DNA from: DASWHX01 sp036397995
GTDB taxonomy: Bacteria > Bacteroidota > Bacteroidia > Cytophagales > Cyclobacteriaceae
NCBI GenBank assembly: GCA_036397995.1
Contig: DASWHX010000147.1
Coordinates: 1 to 19,485 of the forward strand
Length of the DNA: 19,485 nucleotides
Direction of reading: 5' to 3'
In this document: one piece after another, positions 14,450 to 19,485 of the stretch
Position numbering within the stretch: position 1 is the first letter of the stretch
Layout: every line of letters starts with the position of its first letter
Notes under the pieces: generated by a model
Database searches by the model: none
What the model was told of the DNA's origin: nothing
What the model saw: only the letters and a program-made list of their open reading frames with translations
Program-made: the position numbers and the translations under genes

Positions 14450-15948
14450 GAAGCAAGCACAAAAAATAATATCCAGGTCAGGAACAGAACAGGCAGAAGA
14501 ATTGGAATTGAAAAGCGAATAATATATCCAAAGAAAGAAGGCATCTTAATTCCAACTTGTTCTGCTATAGATTTCACCATGAAGTTAGGGCCATTGCCAA
14601 TATAAGTCACCGCACCAAAAAAAACCGCGGCAATGGAAATTGCTTTCAGGTATAAAATGGAATCATAATAAACACCACCCGCTGCATACGCGGTCACGTC
14701 GGCATGATTGTTAATACTTGCACCTTCAGAAGCCATTGCAGCAGTGAGGAAATTAATATAGGTAGGTGCATTATCAAGGAATCCTGACAAAATTCCTGTA
14801 CCCCAATACAGGGTATCGTGGTTGATCAACTTAACCCCCTCCGGCGAGGCTGCAAAATGTCCCACCAATTCCAATGCAGGCAGCATTGTTCCGAAAATTC
14901 CAATGAAAATAAATGCAACTTCTTTAATGGGCTCAAAAGTAAATTCATTCCCTTTAAGCGCATTTTTATTAGCAAGTTTGTAACTAAGAATTCCAACCGT
15001 GATCATTATTATTTCCCGTACAAATGAAAGTGAGTTCCCTTGAATCTCTATGGATGGAACCCAGTCAAAAACGTTAGGATCAATAAACACCGCGCCAACA
15101 ATTACCATTAGCCAGATAAAATTTCTACTTCCTTTAATTGCCAATTTACCAGTGTACTTAGGCGGCTCATCATCAAGATTGTAATAGGAGGAATTCTTCT
15201 TATCAAAGTAATAGAATATAAGGAGGAATATTGTGGTAGCCATAGCCCAGGCTAAAACATTATGCTCAAGGGTCCAGAAAAACGGGACACCTTTCAGATA
15301 TCCCAGGAAAATGGGCGGATCTCCTATCGGAGTAAGTGCGCCACCAATATTGCTTACCAGAAAAATAAAGAAAACTATGTGGTAAGGTTTTATGCGATAC
15401 TTGTTCAATCGGATAAATGGCCTGATTAATAGCATGGATGCCCCGGTGGTACCAATTACATTTGCAATTACCGCTCCAACCAGGAGTATAAATACGTTAG
15501 TTGCTGGTCTCGCCTCCTTATCAACTTCGATCATAATTCCACCGGAGGCAATATAGAGTGATCCCAAAAGGGCTATGAATTGAATATATTCGAAAAGATG
15601 ATGGACGGGGTCATGAATATTGTGAAGAACAAAGAGGTAATAGGCAACAACGATAACGGCCAGGATTATGGATATAGCCGGATAATTTTTATGCCAGAAA
15701 TGTTCATAGAATAATGGGCCGGTAGCAATGAGAAGAAGCAGGAGAACGAATGGAGTAACCAGCCACGCTGGTGCAGTGGGGTGATCTTCCATCGAATCAT
15801 CTGATGTTTCTGATGATGGGAAAGAATTTTCTTCAACAGATATACCAGCCGAAGCATATGAATGGGTCAAAAGGGATGTGTATTCTTTGGATTTACATCC
15901 TCCAAGAATAATAATCCCCCAAAATAAGGCAGTAATTACTGATCTCAC
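14446..15948 (-). CDS. NhaD-like Na+/H+ antiporter / ion transporter, with lipobox N-terminus
   Basis: Multi-pass inner-membrane transporter of 500 residues in the ion transporter superfamily (NhaD / citrate transporter-like). Characteristic loops are TGPLFYEHFWHKNYPA near 76, NVIGTTGASMLLIRP, GGALTPIGDPPIF and the second-half SGFLDNAPTYINF and GNGPNFMVKS, which line the ion path. Na+ or a related cation for H+ is the likely exchange; a carboxylate substrate cannot be excluded. Oddly, the first 18 residues form a short hydrophobic segment ending in LGGC, a perfect lipobox, then a Ser/Glu-rich linker to about residue 60. The GTG at 15948 is the only start for this extension; Met53 (MEDHPTAPAW) is an alternative start closer to the family's usual N-terminus. 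Confidence 0.85.
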   Translation of the reverse strand: MRSVITALFWGIIILGGCKSKEYTSLLTHSYASAGISVEENSFPSSETSDDSMEDHPTAPAWLVTPFVLLLLLIATGPLFYEHFWHKNYPAISIILAVIVVAYYLFVLHNIHDPVHHLFEYIQFIALLGSLYIASGGIMIEVDKEARPATNVFILLVGAVIANVIGTTGASMLLIRPFIRLNKYRIKPYHIVFFIFLVSNIGGALTPIGDPPIFLGYLKGVPFFWTLEHNVLAWAMATTIFLLIFYYFDKKNSSYYNLDDEPPKYTGKLAIKGSRNFIWLMVIVGAVFIDPNVFDWVPSIEIQGNSLSFVREIIMITVGILSYKLANKNALKGNEFTFEPIKEVAFIFIGIFGTMLPALELVGHFAASPEGVKLINHDTLYWGTGILSGFLDNAPTYINFLTAAMASEGASINNHADVTAYAAGGVYYDSILYLKAISIAAVFFGAVTYIGNGPNFMVKSIAEQVGIKMPSFFGYIIRFSIPILLPVLFLTWILFFVLAS

Positions 15949-16193
15949 TTTATAAAAATAAACAGAAACAAATTAGGGCTACCAATTAATGAAATTATAA
16001 CAACTGTTGCAAAAGCAATCTGAGCAAAAATCTCCTGAAATGATTACTGTTGGCAATTCAACCGAACCTCCTTTCTACAGCAGTGGGTATGCAAATAAGC
16101 ATCTTGCAAGGTTCTGCAAAGCAGAACGGCAGTTTATACCGAAACCAAACGCCAACAACCAATGCAAATGGTTTTGTGCCGTCTTTTAGAAAA
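15949..16193. other. Intergenic stretch with no recognised gene
   Basis: I find no convincing gene. Two overlapping short frames of 60 codons each run here without start signals. The end of one (GFVPSFRKL) could be an older part of the broken thioredoxin-like gene. Upstream minus-strand DNA near 15975 has TAATTTG, a near-miss for a -7 box of the antiporter. Confidence 0.4.
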
Positions 16194-16593
16194 TTGTATT
16201 ACGTAGAGGAAAGACTTTACAAGAGTTGCTAAAAGATACGATTGAAAGTCATTTTGGTTATTAGAGAATATGGGCAACCTGGTGCCAAAAATGCGTTGAA
16301 GAACTTTCGCAAATTCTCCACCTTTACGAGAAATGGAAATCCAAAGGTGTAGAAGTAGTCTCTATATCTTTGGATACGGACAAAGCTTTTTTTAAAAATT
16401 TCACAAGTATATTCCTTTCATAAGTATGTGAGATTATAGAAAATGGGACAGTCAGGCAGTAAACGATTATTATACATTTGCAACACCTACTCTATTTTTG
16501 TTGGACAAAGATCAGAAGATTATTTTACGACCTGATTCGGTTAAACAGGTAGATGCCTGGGTGGATTTTTATTTAAAAGAAAACAAAGAGTGA
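16194..16593 (+). pseudogene. Broken thioredoxin-like (TlpA/DUF5106-type) gene
   Basis: Pieces of one thioredoxin-like protein can be read across three frames. GKTLQELLKDTIE (16208-) is followed by KVILVI in a second frame, then an in-frame TAG and WATWCQKCVEELSQ at 16271. This keeps the CxxC redox site, though the middle residues QK are unusual. KGVEVVSISLDTDKAFF follows. Near 16400 the frame shifts again, and in the new frame FISM, a TGA where related proteins carry a Cys, DYRKW and YYTFATPTLFLLDKDQK lead to the stop at 16593. At least two frameshifts and two nonsense codons make a functional product very unlikely. The ancestor was probably an exported thiol-disulfide protein. Confidence 0.8.
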
Positions 16594-16629
16594 AAACAAC
16601 CAACGAAACGCCAACACATTTATAATTAA

Positions 16630-16788
16630 TTGCTGTCACAGTGCGGTTTTCAGCGTTTCAGCTTCCAACCTTATATTGCTTTTCCAAAGAACAACACGGG
16701 TAGAGATGTAATGATTGGCACACCATCATATATCCACAAAAGTCAATTGGATGAGCTTGGAATTACAGTTTTGAGCAAGAAAAAGTAA
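16630..16788 (+). pseudogene. Unidentified ORF remnant
   Basis: A frame of 52 codons without a start codon at its 5' end reads as plausible protein, including FQPYIAFPKNNTGRDVMIG and PSYIHKSQLDELGI, and ends in SKKK and a TAA. The only internal ATG is at 16711 and leaves 25 codons. I cannot name the family. It probably belonged to the same lost region as the thioredoxin-like pseudogene, and may be a fragment of that or a neighbouring gene. Confidence 0.4.
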
Positions 16789-16913
16789 AAATAAAGAGTA
16801 TTTGTTACACGGTTACCAGTTTTTGGGAAATTCTTACCTATCATTTTAACTCATTTCCCTCACTTTTGACAGGGTTTAGTTTAAATCTATACTTACAAAA
16901 AAGTTAGATTAAG

Positions 16914-16965
16914 TGGGTAGGCGTTGAGGGAAGACGTCCCTTCGTCCATCCACCCATTTTTAGCA
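16914..16965 (+). terminator. Imperfect double hairpin followed by T run
   Basis: An outer stem TGGGT...ACCCA (with a GG/CC extension across a bulge) encloses an inner stem AGGGA/TCCCT with loop AGACG; ATTTTT follows. It could be a terminator or a remnant of a structured RNA; the stem is imperfect. Confidence 0.35.
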
Positions 16966-16985
16966 AACCTTTTAACCTGCTATCT

Positions 16986-17030
16986 GAATTATCTCCTTAG
17001 ATTATCTCCTACTGGAGATAATTCTTTTTT
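16986..17030 (+). terminator. Rho-independent terminator with a duplicated 5' arm
   Basis: GAATTATCTCC (16986-16996) and GGAGATAATTC (17014-17024) pair perfectly over 11 bp. A tandem second copy of the arm, ATTATCTCC at 17001-17009, can pair with the same 3' arm through a 4-base loop, and a T run TTCTTTTTT follows. Both forms are mutually exclusive. It would stop transcripts from the decayed region before the SdpI-like gene. Confidence 0.65.
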
Positions 17031-17166
17031 ATACCAATCTAATAATTTTCTAAGCCTCAAATTCTCCTTTTTTTGTTAGATGTTACATAATTCCCAAAGA
17101 TTGGGAAAATCCAACAATTCAATTTCCCTCTTTTTCTTCAACTTTAAGATTCAACAAACTCAGGTT

Positions 17167-17499
17167 ATGGAAAATTTGCTGTTGTTTCATCTTATGATTG
17201 GTCCTGTTGTTTTGGGACTTTCATTTTTATATAAATACTACCCGAATATACAAGCGGTTTTTTGGAAGCAAAAAATTGACAATAAAGAACAGACTATTTG
17301 GAGAGAAGCGGTTAGATATAGTGCAAATGCCATGATCATCGGGTCTTTCTTCACAATTATTTTTCAAACCATTTCTGTGCTAACAATGCAGCCTTCCAGC
17401 TCAATATGGGCCAGTTCAATTTTTCTTGGATCGTGCTTATTGGGAATTTTGCCATTAACAGAGATTCATTTACGGAAAAAATACTGGTATAAAGACTAA
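17167..17499 (+). CDS. SdpI-family small membrane protein
   Basis: A 110-residue protein with three hydrophobic segments (about 5-22, 53-72, 80-98). The pattern of a first helix, a short loop ending in EQTIWREAVRYS (41-52), then two helices and a conserved TE near the end resembles SdpI, the immunity protein to the Bacillus SDP toxin, and its many unlinked relatives of unknown role. The family's YGYRT-type loop motif is degenerate here (VFWKQKIDN), so an immunity function is unproven. The frame stays open upstream to 17080, but the ATG at 17167 (MENLLLFHLM) gives the expected N-terminus and the upstream 29 codons are low-complexity. trkA follows 73 bases downstream on the same strand. Confidence 0.6.
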   Translation: MENLLLFHLMIGPVVLGLSFLYKYYPNIQAVFWKQKIDNKEQTIWREAVRYSANAMIIGSFFTIIFQTISVLTMQPSSSIWASSIFLGSCLLGILPLTEIHLRKKYWYKD

Positions 17500-17541
17500 T
17501 ATTCCTGATAAGAAGGCCCTATTTAGTCCAATTTATTCTTT

Positions 17542-17549
17542 TATATTTA
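17542..17549 (+). promoter_or_regulatory. Possible -7 promoter box for trkA
   Basis: TATATTTA differs from TAnnTTTG only at the last base and lies 23 bases before the trkA ATG. A second candidate nearer the ATG (TATCATTTG) has one base too many between TA and TTTG. Confidence 0.3.
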
Positions 17550-17572
17550 CGCCTCAGCTATCATTTGTCTGA

Positions 17573-18910
17573 ATGAAAGTAATTATTGCCGGGGCAGGTG
17601 ACGTCGGATTCCACTTGGCAAAACTTCTGGCCTACGAAGAACACGATATTGTTCTGATTGATAAGGACAGCGAGAAATTGAAAGCCGCATCCAACTCCCT
17701 TGATGTATATACAATCAAAGGAAATGCAACCTATTTTGATGTTCTGGCTGAGGCAAATGTCGAAGAAGCAGATCTGTTTATCGCCGTAACCCAATCTGAA
17801 GAAACCAACCTCACTACTTCCATAATCGCGAAAAAACTTGGGGCAAAAAAAACTGTTGCCCGAATTCAGAATACAGAATTCCTATTCAGAAAAGATGTTT
17901 TGGATTTAAGAGATTTGGGTATAGATGAAATTATTTCTCCGGAATCGCTTGCTGCCCGCGAAATAAACAGATTACTAAAGGAAACAGCATTAACAGATAC
18001 CTTTGTTTTTGAGCAGGGTTTACTTTCTCTAATTGGGGTTATAGTTGATGAAAACAGTGAACTTACAAAAAAGTCGCTTTCTGAAATTAGTGAAAGCCAG
18101 GACCATGAGTTTATTAATGTTGCCATCCTGAGAGATAATGAAACTAAAATCCCGCGCGGGATGTCAAGACTCTTGCCCAATGATCATGCTTATTTTGTTA
18201 CTATTCCCTCTGGAGTTGACAAAGTCGTAAGCCTTGCAGGAAAGCAAAAGATCAACATAAAGAACATCATGATTCTTGGAGGCAGCAGGGTAGGATATCA
18301 TGCGGCAAAAAAACTTAGCAAAAAGTTTAAAGTAAAGCTGATTGAAAATGATAAGGATAAAGCGTTTGAACTGGCAGACATGCTCCCTGATGTGATGGTC
18401 ATTAATGGAGACGGACGAGATGTGGAACTTTTACTCGAGGAAGGAATTGAAAATATAGATGCATTCATTGCGGTAACCGGTAATTCAGAAACTAACATTA
18501 TCTCCTGTCTGGTTGCCAAGTCTAACGGAGTCAAGAAAACAATTTCATTGGTTGAAAACATCGATTATATTCACCTTTCTCAAAATATTGGTGTTGATAC
18601 CATGATTAATAAGAAACTAATCGCGGCTAATTTTATTTTCAGGCACATAAGAAGGGGCGATGTGATTTCATTAGCAAGTATCCATGGAGTAGATGCCGAG
18701 ATCCTTGAATTTATGGTGAATGAAGATTCAAAGATAGCCAATAAGGTAATTAAGGAAATCGATTTTCCTGCCAATGCCATTATTGGCGGAGTAATAAGGA
18801 ATAATGAGGGTCATATTACGATGGGTGACTCCGTTCTGCTTCCCGATGACCGTGTTGTTGTTCTATGTAAACCGGATTGTATCAGGAAGGTCGAAGAATT
18901 TTTTAAATGA
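17573..18910 (+). CDS. trkA: Trk potassium uptake protein TrkA
   Basis: Cytosolic regulatory subunit of the Trk/Ktr potassium uptake system, with NAD(H)- or nucleotide-binding control of TrkH. The 445 residues form two tandem halves, each an RCK domain (TrkA-N Rossmann plus TrkA-C). The first nucleotide-binding loop is GAGDVG (7-12) with acidic ID at the end of the second strand (IVLIDKDSEK). The second is GGSRVG (236-241) with LIENDKDK. The second loop lacks the strict GxGxxG. Length matches the full two-domain TrkA of the E. coli type, not the single-domain KtrA. It overlaps trkH by an ATGA, so the pair is made together. Confidence 0.95.
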   Translation: MKVIIAGAGDVGFHLAKLLAYEEHDIVLIDKDSEKLKAASNSLDVYTIKGNATYFDVLAEANVEEADLFIAVTQSEETNLTTSIIAKKLGAKKTVARIQNTEFLFRKDVLDLRDLGIDEIISPESLAAREINRLLKETALTDTFVFEQGLLSLIGVIVDENSELTKKSLSEISESQDHEFINVAILRDNETKIPRGMSRLLPNDHAYFVTIPSGVDKVVSLAGKQKINIKNIMILGGSRVGYHAAKKLSKKFKVKLIENDKDKAFELADMLPDVMVINGDGRDVELLLEEGIENIDAFIAVTGNSETNIISCLVAKSNGVKKTISLVENIDYIHLSQNIGVDTMINKKLIAANFIFRHIRRGDVISLASIHGVDAEILEFMVNEDSKIANKVIKEIDFPANAIIGGVIRNNEGHITMGDSVLLPDDRVVVLCKPDCIRKVEEFFK

Positions 18911-19485
18911 GACCACACCTAAAATTTATAATAAATTTTCTGGGATTGCTGCTCGTGCTGAATGGAATTTTCATGTTATCGGCCGTCCCCTTTGCCTGGT
19001 ATTATAATGAACCAATTACTCCTATCGTATATTCCGCACTTATTTCCATAATTGTAGGATTGCCTGCCTGGCTGGCAATAAAAATTGAGAAAGGCCGGGA
19101 TATCCGGAAGCGGGACGGCTATCTGATTGTAACACTGGGATGGTTGATTATGTCTTTTTCAGGAACATTGCCATTTATCCTAAGCGGCGCCATTCCAAAT
19201 TTCACTGATGCTTTTTTTGAAACAATTTCCGGGTACACAACCACGGGAAGCAGCATCCTGAATGATATCGAATCACTGCCGAAATCTATTTTATTATGGA
19301 GAAGTCTTACCCAGTGGATTGGTGGCATGGGAATTATTGTTCTTACGATAGCGATACTGCCAATTTTGGGAATTGGAGGAATGCAGTTATTTATGGCAGA
19401 GGCACCCGGAATTACTGCCGATAAATTAAAGCCCCGAATCCAGGATACCGCTACCAGATTATGGCTCATTTATGTGATGCTTACA
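18907..19485 (+). CDS. trkH: Trk potassium uptake protein TrkH (partial)
   Basis: The first 193 residues of the potassium-translocating channel subunit; the frame is still open at the window edge. The start is the ATG that overlaps the trkA TGA. Several hydrophobic helices are visible. Two family motifs stand out: SGYTTTGSSIL (108-118), whose TTTG at 111-114 is the first selectivity-filter loop, and WRSLTQWIGGMGIIVLTIAILP after it. These make the call secure even though three of the four filter repeats lie beyond the window. It works with TrkA at the inner membrane. A KtrB-type subunit is the alternative; the TrkA partner of full length argues for TrkH. Confidence 0.93.
   Translation, partial: MRPHLKFIINFLGLLLVLNGIFMLSAVPFAWYYNEPITPIVYSALISIIVGLPAWLAIKIEKGRDIRKRDGYLIVTLGWLIMSFSGTLPFILSGAIPNFTDAFFETISGYTTTGSSILNDIESLPKSILLWRSLTQWIGGMGIIVLTIAILPILGIGGMQLFMAEAPGITADKLKPRIQDTATRLWLIYVMLT

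Noticed and set aside
16427..16431. Selenocysteine (UGA) readthrough in the thioredoxin-like gene
   Set aside because: The gene has further frameshifts and a TAG stop, and no SECIS-like hairpin was evident; decay explains it more simply.
16594..16660. Integron attC-like site
   Set aside because: ACGCCAACAC and GTTTTCAGCG look vaguely like core boxes, but RYYYAAC / GTTRRRY pairing is not met and no integrase or cassette genes are seen.
17080..17166. N-terminal 29-codon extension of the SdpI-like gene
   Set aside because: Low-complexity sequence without a ribosome binding site or homologous character; the internal ATG at 17167 begins directly at the first membrane helix.
17167..17499. Bacteriocin immunity system with a linked toxin
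   Set aside because: No SdpC- or SdpAB-like gene is nearby, and the YGYRT-type loop is degenerate; only a family-level call is supported.
1..19485. tRNA or rRNA genes
   Set aside because: I saw no cloverleaf-like segment with a conserved TTCGA-type T loop or rRNA sequence in the intergenic regions; a tRNAscan run would settle this.

Overview
The window looks like a chromosomal segment of a member of the Bacteroidota, most like the Cytophagales. The signs are near-consensus TAnnTTTG (-7 type) promoter boxes, few Shine-Dalgarno sequences, a long type 2 isoleucyl-tRNA synthetase, a stand-alone pyruvate dehydrogenase E1-alpha gene, and a recF / DUF721 / TPR / ribH neighbourhood. Most of the window is housekeeping DNA. 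Genus and species cannot be read from it.

Layout. Positions 1-1075 hold the 3' end of a PQQ-type beta-propeller gene and an overlapping envelope protein of unknown function. Positions 1147-3266 hold a translationally coupled pair: an MtfA-like zinc peptidase and a dGTPase. A mobile-repeat island follows (about 3290-4080): a REP-associated (Y1/HUH) transposase on the minus strand, two CCGAAGG palindromes in its leader, and a decaying tandem array built from the same unit. Positions 4143-10596 hold a tightly packed group: an RND/MMPL transporter, ileS and lspA. On the minus strand recF and a DciA-like (DUF721) gene form a replication/repair pair (10593-12018). recF is divergent from pdhA, which is followed by a membrane-anchored TPR protein and ribH (lumazine synthase). 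An NhaD-like antiporter converges on ribH. Positions 15949-17166 are a decayed stretch with a broken thioredoxin-like gene, an unidentified ORF remnant and two hairpins. The window ends with an SdpI-like membrane protein and the potassium uptake pair trkA-trkH, with trkH cut by the window edge.

How genes work together. ATGA overlaps link mtfA-dgt, ileS-lspA and trkA-trkH, which suggests coupled translation. Both convergent long-gene pairs (lspA/dciA-like and ribH/nhaD) share their stop codons within a TTAA. 

Most notable points: (1) the IleRS has its class I HIGH signature in swapped form (GIHH instead of HxGH), a variant associated with very strong mupirocin resistance in type 2 IleRS; (2) the transposase and its self-related repeats, where the palindrome also carries the transposase's own ribosome binding site; (3) a probably leaderless ribH transcript; (4) a perfect lipobox on the N-terminus of a multi-pass antiporter. 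I found no clear novel defence or biosynthetic system.
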